DNA of 64,000 nucleotides from Streptomyces sp. NRRL WC-3626 (GTDB lineage: Bacteria; Actinomycetota; Actinomycetes; Streptomycetales; Streptomycetaceae): assembly GCF_000718785.1 (NCBI RefSeq), contig NZ_JOCA01000007.1, positions 62,001 through 126,000 of the forward strand, in the 5' to 3' direction. The position numbers were made by a program, and so were the translations under genes. Below, piece after piece: positions 34,231 to 41,884 of this stretch. Each line of letters begins with the position of its first letter. The stretch's first letter is position 1. The notes under the pieces are model-generated. The model did no database searches, had not been told where the DNA came from, and worked only from the letters and a program-made list of their open reading frames with translations.

Positions 34231-35512
34231 GCGCGTGCGGTCTCCGCTTCAGGAAGTCGGACAGCCCTGTGAGGAGGCGGTCCACGTCCTCGTCGTCGGT
34301 GTAGGGGGCGAGGCCGATGCGGAGGCCGCCGGTGTCGCCGAGGCCGAGGTGACGGGAGGCCTCCAGCGCGTAGAAGCTGCCGCTGGGGGCGTGGATGTTG
34401 CGGTCGGCCAGGTGGCGGTAGGCGTCCGTGGTGCTGTGGCCGTCGAGGGTGAGAAGGAGGGTGGGGGTGCGGTGGAGGGCTCGGGAGTGGAGGGTGACGC
34501 CGGGGAGGGCCGTCAGCTCTGTCTCGAGGCGGGTGCGGAGGGTGGACTCGTGTCGGTCGATCGCCTCGAATGCCGCGACGAGTTGTTCGCGGCGGTTTTC
34601 TCGCCCTCGCCGCCCCTCCCCGTTCCCGTCCCCCGGGGGCTCCGCCCCCGGACCCCCGCTCCGCGAACGCCGGAGGGGCTGAATCGTCGCCAGGAAGTTC
34701 ACTGCTGCCGTCGCGCCTGCCAGGAACTCGTAGGGGAGCGTGCCCAGTTCGAAGCGTTCCGGGGTTTGGTCCGTGGACGGGAGGAGTTTGTCCGGGTGGA
34801 GGGTGGCCAGGAGGTCGGGGGCTGCGGCCAGGACGCCGAGGTGGGGGCCGAGGAACTTGTACGGGGAGCAGACGAAGAAGTCCGCGCCGAGCGCGCCGAT
34901 GTCGACCGAGGCGTGTGCCGCGTAGTGCACGCCGTCGACGTGGAGGAGCGCGCCCGCCTCGTGGGTGAGGCGGGCGATCTCCTCGATCGGGGGGATCGTG
35001 CCGAGCAGGTTGGAGGCCGCGGTGACGGCCACCAGCCGGGTCCGGTCGGAGAGCACGGCGCGGATGTGGTCGGCGGTCAGCTCACCGGTGGCCGGGTCGA
35101 AGTCGGCCCGGCGGACGGTGCAGCCGGCCCGCTCGGCCGCCTGCACCCAGGGACGGATGTTGGCGTCGTGGTCGAGCCGGGTGACCACCACCTCGTCGCC
35201 GGGTGACCAGGTCGCGGCGAGGGTGCGGGAGAGGTCGTAGGTGAGCTGGGTGGCGCTGCGGCCGAAGACGACGCCGGCCGGGTCGGCGGCCAGCAGGTCC
35301 GCCATGGCCTGCCGGGCCCCGACGACGAGGGCCTCGGCGTTGCGCTCGCCGGGCAGTCCGTCGCCCCGGATGGAGAGCGGCCGGGAGAGTGCGGCGGCGA
35401 TCGCCTCGATGACGGGCAGCGGCATCTGGGTGCCGCCGGGGCCGTCGAAGTGCGCGGTGCCCGCGGACAGCGCGGGAATCCGGGCGCGCAGTGCGGTGAC
35501 GTCGTACGTCAT
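34223..35512 (-). CDS. Class V aminotransferase, cysteine desulfurase-like, with repeat-derived insert
   Basis: About 429 residues, PLP fold type I. HFDGPGGTQMPLPVIEA near 22, HLDHDANIRPW-like cofactor region (TRLDHDANIRPW) near 140, DGVHYAAHASVDIGALGADFFVCSPYKFLGPHLG with the PLP Lys in SPYKFLGP near 225. This matches the cysteine desulfurase-like family (TIGR01976). ATG 35512 follows GAGGAGG. Odd: about 28 residues at ~277-305 are Gly/Arg/Pro-rich and are encoded by what looks like a Streptomyces intergenic repeat (34596-34684), in frame. This may be a harmless surface loop or may have damaged the enzyme. Confidence 0.85.
   Translation of the reverse strand: MTYDVTALRARIPALSAGTAHFDGPGGTQMPLPVIEAIAAALSRPLSIRGDGLPGERNAEALVVGARQAMADLLAADPAGVVFGRSATQLTYDLSRTLAATWSPGDEVVVTRLDHDANIRPWVQAAERAGCTVRRADFDPATGELTADHIRAVLSDRTRLVAVTAASNLLGTIPPIEEIARLTHEAGALLHVDGVHYAAHASVDIGALGADFFVCSPYKFLGPHLGVLAAAPDLLATLHPDKLLPSTDQTPERFELGTLPYEFLAGATAAVNFLATIQPLRRSRSGGPGAEPPGDGNGEGRRGRENRREQLVAAFEAIDRHESTLRTRLETELTALPGVTLHSRALHRTPTLLLTLDGHSTTDAYRHLADRNIHAPSGSFYALEASRHLGLGDTGGLRIGLAPYTDDEDVDRLLTGLSDFLKRRPHAHG
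34596..34684. repeat. Intergenic-type repeat lying inside the aminotransferase reading frame
   Basis: Contains CGCCCCTCCCCGTTCCCGTC followed by hairpin CCGGGGGC-TCC-GCCCCCGG (34633-34651) and CTCCG-N7-CGGAG (34659-34675) ending in GGGGCTGAA. I recognise this arrangement as a very common Streptomyces intergenic sequence. Here it is inside a gene, with a length near a multiple of three, so the frame is kept. Confidence 0.6.
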
Positions 35513-35550
35513 GAGGGCCTCCTCGTGGGTGCGGTGGGCGGGCGTACCGG

Positions 35551-36648
35551 TCAGGCGGGTGTGGCCTCGGGGCGCGGTTCGCCCGGCGGGTCGGTGAGCT
35601 GCTCGCGCAGGTAGTTCCAGACGACCGCGATCAGGGCGGCGACCGGTACGGCGAGCAGGCTGCCGACGATGCCGGACAGGCTGCCGCCGAGGGTCACCGC
35701 CAGCAGGACGACCGCCGCGTGGAGTCCGAGCCCCCGGCTCTGGATCATGGGCTGGAAGACATTGCCCTCGAGCTGCTGCACCGCGACGATGATGGCGAGC
35801 ACGATCAGCGCGTCCGTCAGGCCGTTGGACACCAGCGCGATCAGCACCGCGACGAAGCCGGCGAACAGGGCGCCCACGATGGGCACGAACGCGGACACGA
35901 AGGTGAGGACCGCGAGCGGCAGCACCAGGGGTACGTCGAGGAGCCACAGCCCCAGTCCGATGAACACGGCGTCGAGGAGACCGACGAGGGCCTGCGAGCG
36001 TACGAAGGCGCCGAGCACGTTCCAGCAGCGCGCGGCCACGGCCGGCACGTCGGTGGCCAGCCGGCCGGGGAGCTGGCGGCCGAGCCAGGGCAGGAAGCGC
36101 GGGCCGTCCTTGAGGAAGAAGAACATCAGGAACAGTGCCAGTACGGCCGTGACGATCCCGCTGACCACGGTGCTCACACCGGTGACGGCGGTGGAGGCGA
36201 TGGCGCCGGCGCTGTCCTGGATGCGGGCGGTCGCGCTGTCGAAGGCGCCGGCGATCTGGGCGTCGTCGATGTTCAGGGGCGGCCCGGCGGCCCATTCGCG
36301 CAGCCTGTCGACGCCCTCGACCACGCCGTCGGCCAGTTCGCCCGACTCCGACGCCACCGGCACCGCGATCAGCGCCACGGTGCCCGCTGCCAACAGCAGG
36401 AACAGTACGGTCACCAGGGCCGCGGCGAGCGCGGGCGGCAGACCGCGCCGGCGCAGATAGCGGGTGGGCGGCCAGGTGAGCGTGGTGAGGAGCAGGCCGA
36501 CTATCAGCGGCCAGACCACCGACCACATACGGCCGAGGGCCCACAGCACCACCGCCGCGGCCACCAGGACCAGCAGCAGCTCACCGGAGACGCGCGCCGA
36601 CGTGCGCAGCGCGGCGCGGGTTCTCCCCGCGTTCAACGTGGCAGACAT
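35551..36648 (-). CDS. AI-2E family (PerM/YdiK) membrane transporter
   Basis: 365 residues. About eight hydrophobic segments arranged as in the family, with TAVLALFLMFFFLKDGPRFLPWL in the middle and the diagnostic C-terminal LGGSLSGIVGSLLAVPVAALIAVVWNYLREQ. The family includes TqsA (AI-2 export) and Na+/H+ antiporters, so a substrate cannot be named. It lies 38 nt upstream of the aminotransferase gene on the same strand. The 3' tail is short and hydrophilic. Confidence 0.87.
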   Translation of the reverse strand: MSATLNAGRTRAALRTSARVSGELLLVLVAAAVVLWALGRMWSVVWPLIVGLLLTTLTWPPTRYLRRRGLPPALAAALVTVLFLLLAAGTVALIAVPVASESGELADGVVEGVDRLREWAAGPPLNIDDAQIAGAFDSATARIQDSAGAIASTAVTGVSTVVSGIVTAVLALFLMFFFLKDGPRFLPWLGRQLPGRLATDVPAVAARCWNVLGAFVRSQALVGLLDAVFIGLGLWLLDVPLVLPLAVLTFVSAFVPIVGALFAGFVAVLIALVSNGLTDALIVLAIIVAVQQLEGNVFQPMIQSRGLGLHAAVVLLAVTLGGSLSGIVGSLLAVPVAALIAVVWNYLREQLTDPPGEPRPEATPA

Positions 36649-36769
36649 GGAGGCACCTTATGGGGCCCGCCGGTTCCGGTGATCGTCCGGGACCGGGTCG
36701 GTGCGATGTCCTGTCCGGCGCGACCGTGTCGGCCGGGCCGTCCGGGCCCGGTGAGGGCAGACTGAGGTC

Positions 36770-39385
36770 ATGGGCGATCTCGATGCCCGCGGGGCATCCT
36801 CGCGTCGGTTCCCTCGGGCTCCGGAGAGTGCGGCGCAGGCCCGGCGGTTCGTGCGGGCCGCCCTCGGTGATGCCGCGCCGGACCTGATCGACACGGCTCA
36901 GCTGCTGGTCAGTGAGCTGGTGACCAATGGGGTGCTGCACGCCCGTACCGAGGTCGAGGTGGCGGCCCGGGTCGACGACGGCACGGTCCATGTGCGGGTG
37001 AGCGACCGCCGTCCGGAGCGCGGACTCGTGCCGCACGCCTACCCGCCGTACGCCGGTACGGGACAGGGCCTGTCACTGGTCGCGAAGCTGTCGTCCCGGC
37101 GGGGCGTCGAGACCGGGGACGCGGACAAGACGGTGTGGTTCGAGCTGGCGCCCGGAGGGCCGCCCCGCCGCCCGGCCGACTGGGACCCCGTAGTGGCTCC
37201 CGACGGGGCGACGGTGACACTGCTCGACGTGCCGGCGGCCCTGTACGCGGCGGCTCAGCAGCACCGGCACACCCTGCTGCACGAGCTGGCTCTCGCGGTC
37301 GGCGCCGGCCATGTTCCCGGGGTCGGCCCGGAGGACCTCGCCGTGGCCCTGGACATGAGTCATCTGCTGACCGCCTCGGTGACGGCGGCGCTGCGGCTGT
37401 GCCCCTCCGAGCAGGCCCTGCGCTCGCTGCCGCTGTCGCTGCCGCCGGACTCCGGGCCGGCCGTGCGGACGCTGCGCACGGTGCTCGACCGGGCGGAGGA
37501 GGGCGCCCGTGAGGAGCTGCTGCTGACCCTGCCGGCCCTGCCCCGGCAGCGCCTCTTCCACCAGTGGCTCTTCGACCAGATCGTGGGGCAGTTCGCCGGT
37601 TCGCCCCCGACGGCGTGGACGGTGGTCCCCGGGGACCAGGGGACCAGCCCGTCGGAACTGGTGGCGTGGGACGCCGGGCAGGTGCTGGCGAGCCGGGTCC
37701 CGACGATCGCCGCCGACGAGCGGAACCGGATCATCGCGGCGAACGGGCCGGCCGCGGACATGCTCGGCTGGCACGTGGACGACCTCGTCGGACGGCCCCT
37801 CACCACACTGGTTCCGGACCATCTGCGCAGACGTCATGTCATCGCGTTCACATCGCTGCTGCTCAGTGGGCAGCCCCGGATCCTGGGCCGGTCGGTGCCG
37901 CTGCCCGCGCTGCATCACGACGGCCGGCTCATTCCGGTCCGGCTGTTCATCCAGCAGCAGGAGACGGCCGACGGCCGCACCGTCTTCGTCGCCCAGCTCT
38001 CCCCCCGCGCCTCGGTGCACGGCTCGGCCACGCTCCCGTCCGGCCGCCCCCGGTCCCTGCGACAGCGGGAACCGCAGCGGCCGCCCGCGCGGGCCACGGG
38101 TGACCCGGAACGGGACGCGGACCGGTCCGCGCTGGAGCGGCTCTCGCTGCTGGCCGACACCGCGGCCGCGCTGAGCAACGCCCCCGGTCTGCGCGAGGGT
38201 CTGGAGCAGGTGGGCCGGATCCTCACCGAACGGCTCGCGGACTGGTGCGCGGTGGACCTGTTCACGGAGAACGCGCAGGTGGAGCGGGTGTCCATCACCC
38301 ATCGCCCCTCCCAGGGCCGCCGGCCCGAGGAGTACGAGGGCCGGCTTCCGCCGGTGTCCGACGCCGCCCGTGGCCCGCTGGCCCGCGCGCTGCGCGGGGC
38401 GGGTCCCCTGCTGCTCGCCGAGCCGCCGTCGGCCGGCCCGCTCGCCAGCGCCCTGGACGCCCACTACCTGGGGCTGTTGCGGACGATGGGCGCGGACAGC
38501 GCGGTCGTCGCCCCGCTGCGGGCCCGCCGGCAGATCATCGGTGCCCTGACGGTGGCGCGCCGCGGACGGGGCACGCCGTTCGGAGAAGGGGATCTGCCAC
38601 TGGTCCACGATCTGGTGAGCAGCCTCGCGCTGGGCGTGGACAACCTCCGCCTCCACCAGGAGACCCGCAACATCGCCGAACGTCTGCAGCGTTCGCTGCT
38701 GCCCAGGCTGCCCGAGATCGGGCATCTGCGGCTGGCCGCCCGGTACGCGGCGTCCTCGGCGACCGCGCAGGTCGGCGGCGACTGGTACGACGCCTTCGTC
38801 CTGCCCGACGGGGACACCGCACTGGTCATCGGTGACGTCAGCGGGCACAACCTGGACGCGGCCATCGCCATGAGCCAGCTGCGCAGCATGCTGCGGGGCA
38901 TCGCCGTGGACCGCCAGGAGCCGCCCGAGACGGTACTGCGCCGACTGGACCTGGCGAACCACAGTCTGTACCGCGAGTCCACCGCGACCTGTGTCTACGC
39001 ACTGCTGAAGGGCCCCGAGGACGGCCCCTGGGAGCTGGTGCACTCGTCGGCCGGACATCCGCCGCCGCTGCTCATCGGGGCGGACGGCGACACCCGCTAT
39101 CTGGAGGGCGGCGCGGGGCTGATGCTGGGAGTGGACCCCGCCCCCACCCGTCCGCGGGGCCGGGACGCGGTCCCGGCACACTCGACGGTGCTGCTGTACA
39201 CGGACGGGCTGATCGAGCGCCGGGGAGAGCATCTGGACGTCGCCCTGGAGCGGCTGCGCCGGCATGCCGGCGCGCTGGCCCGGGAGCCGCTCGACACGCT
39301 CTGCGACGAGCTGCTCATCGGGCTGGGCGCCGACGGCGACGACGACATCGCCGTACTGGCGCTGCGGCCGGTGCCGCGGCGCTGA
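36770..39385 (+). CDS. HATPase-PAS-GAF-SpoIIE protein phosphatase
   Basis: 871 residues. Domains: RsbW-like HATPase at about 15-125 (LLVSELVTNGVLHA, SDRRPERGLVPH, TGQGLSLVAKLSSRRG), a helical segment about 140-270, PAS about 310-415 (IIAANGPAADMLGWHVDDLVGRPL), GAF about 460-625, and SpoIIE PP2C about 640-870 (QVGGDWYDAFVLPDGDTALVIGDVSGHN; YTDGLIERR; DDDIAVLALR). The metal-binding acidic residues are present. Typical of Streptomyces anti-anti-sigma control networks: the same chain could phosphorylate and dephosphorylate an anti-sigma-factor antagonist. Partner proteins are not encoded nearby. Confidence 0.9.
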   Translation: MGDLDARGASSRRFPRAPESAAQARRFVRAALGDAAPDLIDTAQLLVSELVTNGVLHARTEVEVAARVDDGTVHVRVSDRRPERGLVPHAYPPYAGTGQGLSLVAKLSSRRGVETGDADKTVWFELAPGGPPRRPADWDPVVAPDGATVTLLDVPAALYAAAQQHRHTLLHELALAVGAGHVPGVGPEDLAVALDMSHLLTASVTAALRLCPSEQALRSLPLSLPPDSGPAVRTLRTVLDRAEEGAREELLLTLPALPRQRLFHQWLFDQIVGQFAGSPPTAWTVVPGDQGTSPSELVAWDAGQVLASRVPTIAADERNRIIAANGPAADMLGWHVDDLVGRPLTTLVPDHLRRRHVIAFTSLLLSGQPRILGRSVPLPALHHDGRLIPVRLFIQQQETADGRTVFVAQLSPRASVHGSATLPSGRPRSLRQREPQRPPARATGDPERDADRSALERLSLLADTAAALSNAPGLREGLEQVGRILTERLADWCAVDLFTENAQVERVSITHRPSQGRRPEEYEGRLPPVSDAARGPLARALRGAGPLLLAEPPSAGPLASALDAHYLGLLRTMGADSAVVAPLRARRQIIGALTVARRGRGTPFGEGDLPLVHDLVSSLALGVDNLRLHQETRNIAERLQRSLLPRLPEIGHLRLAARYAASSATAQVGGDWYDAFVLPDGDTALVIGDVSGHNLDAAIAMSQLRSMLRGIAVDRQEPPETVLRRLDLANHSLYRESTATCVYALLKGPEDGPWELVHSSAGHPPPLLIGADGDTRYLEGGAGLMLGVDPAPTRPRGRDAVPAHSTVLLYTDGLIERRGEHLDVALERLRRHAGALAREPLDTLCDELLIGLGADGDDDIAVLALRPVPRR

Positions 39386-39404
39386 CCGGCGTCCGCGGGT
39401 GGTG

Positions 39405-39440
39405 CGGTGGCGGCGCGTACGGTTCCGCGCGCCGCCACCG
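39405..39440. terminator. Bidirectional hairpin between SpoIIE and GH64 genes
   Basis: Perfect 13-bp arms CGGTGGCGGCGCG (39405-39417) and its complement (39428-39440) with a 10-nt loop, between convergent stops at 39385 and 39446. Confidence 0.72.
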
Positions 39441-39445
39441 TGCGC

Positions 39446-40651
39446 TCAGTTGAAGGAGTCGAGGGTCAGGGACGCCTCGCTCGGGTTGCCGTCGTGGACG
39501 AGCGACTCGTGGTTGCCGACGTCGTCGAAGGCGAAGGCGTACGCCTTGCCGTCGGCCATCTGCGCGTGGATGGCGCGCGCGTAGTGGTTGGTGACGGAGT
39601 CCTGGTAGAAGCCGCCGGAGCCGGAGTCCGGCTGGTTGGGGTTGGTCAGGAGCGTGGAGCGGTTGAAGCCCGCGCACAGGGTGCGTGAGATGGGGCCGCG
39701 CACCTGGTCGTTCGGGGCGTCGAGCTTTCGGTGGCAGCCGAAGACGGAGGAGGCGTCCGGCTTCTGGAAGCTGGTGACGACGGCGCCGGAGCCGTTGGTG
39801 AAGTTCATGACGTCACCCGAGACCCGGCCGAAGTACTTGACGCCCGGCTGGTCGGTGAAGGGCGTGACCGTGAGGGTGGAACCGGAGTACTTCTGCCAGA
39901 CCCGGTTGATGTAGTCGTCCATGACCGACGCCGGCAGGGCACCCGTCTCCAGTCCGTACAACGGGGACAGCGCGCGGAGCACGGTGCCGTCGGAGCGGGT
40001 CTGGATCAGGTTGCCCCAGCCCCCGGACCGTCCCCTGAGCGTGTTGAGGACGGCGTTGTAGCCGCCCGCCTTGAGCCTGCCGGTGCTCGTGGTGCCGCCG
40101 TCGGCTCGCCGCACGCCCACGGAGTAGGGCGCGGAGAACATGTCGACCTGGGTGCTGTTGAGCCACAGGCCGGAGTCGTTGAGCGTGTACTCGGACCAGT
40201 TGAAGAGGATGTTCCGGTTGGGGTCCGAGGGGTTCTGCACGGCGGGCTGCACCAGTCCGCCGGTGGTCAGCTTGAACACCAGTTTCTGGCCGTAGGAGAA
40301 GTAGATGCGGCCGGAGAACTTGGGGACGCGGATGGTCGTGGACTGTCCGGCGGCCGGGCCCGTGATCGAGGCGTCGGGTGCGGGGGTGGGCGGGTTGCCG
40401 CCGGCGGGCCAGGGGTGGAAGGTGCCGCTCGCGTCGGCCCAGCCCTGTCTGCCGGTCGACAGCTGGGTGCCGAGGTTGTAGACGTACACCTGCTCGCCGC
40501 GGCCCGAGTTGTTGGTGATCTTGAGGGGGATGGTGTCCGGGACCGCCGCGTGAGCGGTGGACGGCACTCCGGCGGCGAGCAGTGAGCCGCCGAGGACCGT
40601 GGCGATGCTCAACCCGGCCGCCGTGAACCGGCGTTTGAGTGTGCGCAGCAT
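39446..40651 (-). CDS. Secreted GH64 beta-1,3-glucanase (laminaripentaose-producing type)
   Basis: 401 residues. Signal peptide about 1-35 (RRFTAAGLSIATVLGGSLLAAGV ending STAHA). The thaumatin-like GH64 core reads IPLKITNNSGRGEQVYVYNLG, GRIYFSYGQKLVFKLT, FNWSEYTLNDSGLWLNSTQVDMFSAPYSVGV (catalytic acidic residues lie in this stretch in the family), and YHARAIHAQMADGKAYAFAFDDVGNHES-like end. It attacks fungal or algal beta-1,3-glucan outside the cell. A 20-bp palindrome sits 33 nt upstream of the start, so sugar-responsive repression is likely. Confidence 0.92.
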   Translation of the reverse strand: MLRTLKRRFTAAGLSIATVLGGSLLAAGVPSTAHAAVPDTIPLKITNNSGRGEQVYVYNLGTQLSTGRQGWADASGTFHPWPAGGNPPTPAPDASITGPAAGQSTTIRVPKFSGRIYFSYGQKLVFKLTTGGLVQPAVQNPSDPNRNILFNWSEYTLNDSGLWLNSTQVDMFSAPYSVGVRRADGGTTSTGRLKAGGYNAVLNTLRGRSGGWGNLIQTRSDGTVLRALSPLYGLETGALPASVMDDYINRVWQKYSGSTLTVTPFTDQPGVKYFGRVSGDVMNFTNGSGAVVTSFQKPDASSVFGCHRKLDAPNDQVRGPISRTLCAGFNRSTLLTNPNQPDSGSGGFYQDSVTNHYARAIHAQMADGKAYAFAFDDVGNHESLVHDGNPSEASLTLDSFN

Positions 40652-40683
40652 GCTCCCTCTCCGTTCGACTGTGGGGGGAATCG

Positions 40684-40703
40684 TTCTGAGAGCGCTCTCA
40701 GAA
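40684..40703. promoter_or_regulatory. Perfect 20-bp palindromic operator upstream of GH64
   Basis: TTCTGAGAGC joined to its reverse complement GCTCTCAGAA. The core GAGAGCGCTCTC has the CG-centred symmetry of LacI-family sites and resembles the CebR box of cellulolytic Streptomyces (GGGAGCGCTCCC). The gene for the cognate LacI protein is not adjacent. Confidence 0.75.
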
Positions 40704-40759
40704 TCTCGCCCTGGTCTGGACCTGTCAACGGTTGGGAGTCCCCGGTTCCGGTACGGCCG

Positions 40760-41605
40760 TCAGCCTCCGTTCTGTACGACACCCCGGGTGGAGAAGGTGA
40801 CGGGGGCACCGGAGGTGAGGTCGCCCGGCGGAATGCCCGGGTGATGGCCTTCGGGCGGTTTCGGCCGTACCGGGGCCGGGCCGAGCGCGAGCCGGGAGAC
40901 GATGCGGTAGCGGTCGCCCCGGTAGAGGGAGCGGACGTACTCGACGGGCCGGTCGCCGGTGTCGGTGGTGAGGCGCTCGAACAGCAGGGCCGGGGACAGT
41001 TCGGGCACGTCGAGCAGCTCCGCCTCCGCGCGGGTCACGACGGTGGGCTCGATGGACTGCACCGCCTCACTGACCCGCACTCCGTGCCGGTCGCGGAAGT
41101 GCTCGTACAGATCGCCCTGTTCGAGTTCGGCGCCGGTCAGGTCCGGTACCAGGCCGGCGGGGATGTGCAGATGCTCGATCGCCATGGGCGAGCCGTCGAC
41201 CAGCCGGAGGCGGGCCACGTAGCGGATGCGCGCGGCCGGTGACACGCGCAGCCTGCGGCCGACCCGGGCGCCGGCCGGCAGGGTCCGGGACTCCAGGACC
41301 CTGCTGGTCCAGACACCGGCGGCCGGGGGCACGGCGAAGGAGCTCCGTTCGGAGACCAGTTCCTGGGTGATCTTCTCGGCGGCGACGAACATACCGCGCC
41401 CGTGCTCGCGCACCAGCAGTCCCGCGAGCACGAGTTCGTCCACCGCGGCGCGCAAGGTGGGCCGGGACACGTGGAGCCGGGCGCACAGACTGCGTTCCGA
41501 GGGGATGGCGTCGCCCGGGCGCCGCTCCTCGATGAGTTCGAGGATCGCGTCACGGACCCGTTCACGTTTGAGCACGGCACCCGAGGCCGCGCGATCGATC
41601 TCCAT
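40760..41605 (-). CDS. GntR/HutC-family transcriptional regulator
   Basis: 281 residues. GntR winged helix at about 12-75 (RERVRDAILELIEERRPGDAIPSERSLCARLHVSRPTLRAAVDEL spread over residues 14-58), then a UTRA effector domain at about 90-240 (RYVARLRLVDGSPMAIEHLHIPAGL, LLFERLTTDTGDRPVEYVRSLYRGDRYRI). DasR and Agl3R are relatives in Streptomyces that sense amino sugars or glucosides. Divergent from the GH16 gene; the space between holds several ACTGGT half sites. It lies between two glucanase genes and is a good candidate to control one or both. Confidence 0.87.
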   Translation of the reverse strand: MEIDRAASGAVLKRERVRDAILELIEERRPGDAIPSERSLCARLHVSRPTLRAAVDELVLAGLLVREHGRGMFVAAEKITQELVSERSSFAVPPAAGVWTSRVLESRTLPAGARVGRRLRVSPAARIRYVARLRLVDGSPMAIEHLHIPAGLVPDLTGAELEQGDLYEHFRDRHGVRVSEAVQSIEPTVVTRAEAELLDVPELSPALLFERLTTDTGDRPVEYVRSLYRGDRYRIVSRLALGPAPVRPKPPEGHHPGIPPGDLTSGAPVTFSTRGVVQNGG

Positions 41606-41652
41606 ACGGACTCCCGTTCGTGGTCGGGGACGATGCGGCGGGCCGTCGGATC

Positions 41653-41790
41653 ACTGGTATGCCCCAGACCCTAACTGGTTCACCGCACACGGGAGTTCAT
41701 CGCGGAACATCCGCGAGGAGGGTTGACGCCCACATTGGTCTATGCCACCTTCTCCCCACGTCGACTGGTAAGGCCCCGGCGGCAACTGGT
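41653..41790. promoter_or_regulatory. Divergent GntR/GH16 control region with repeated ACTGGT half sites
   Basis: ACTGGT occurs at 41653, 41674, 41764 and 41785, with ATTGGT at 41734. The last belongs to TGGTCTATGCCA (41736-41747), which matches the DasR-type core TGGTCTAGACCA in 10 of 12 bases and lies just after TTGACG (41723-41728), a good -35. This places a GntR site inside the probable GH16 promoter. Confidence 0.6.
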
Positions 41791-41884
41791 CAACCCGACG
41801 ACGGGCCCGGCCGCCACCCCGAGCCCTCGCGGCTCACCGCACCGACGATCCACCGTGCGCCACCCCCACCGCGAAAGGACACGG

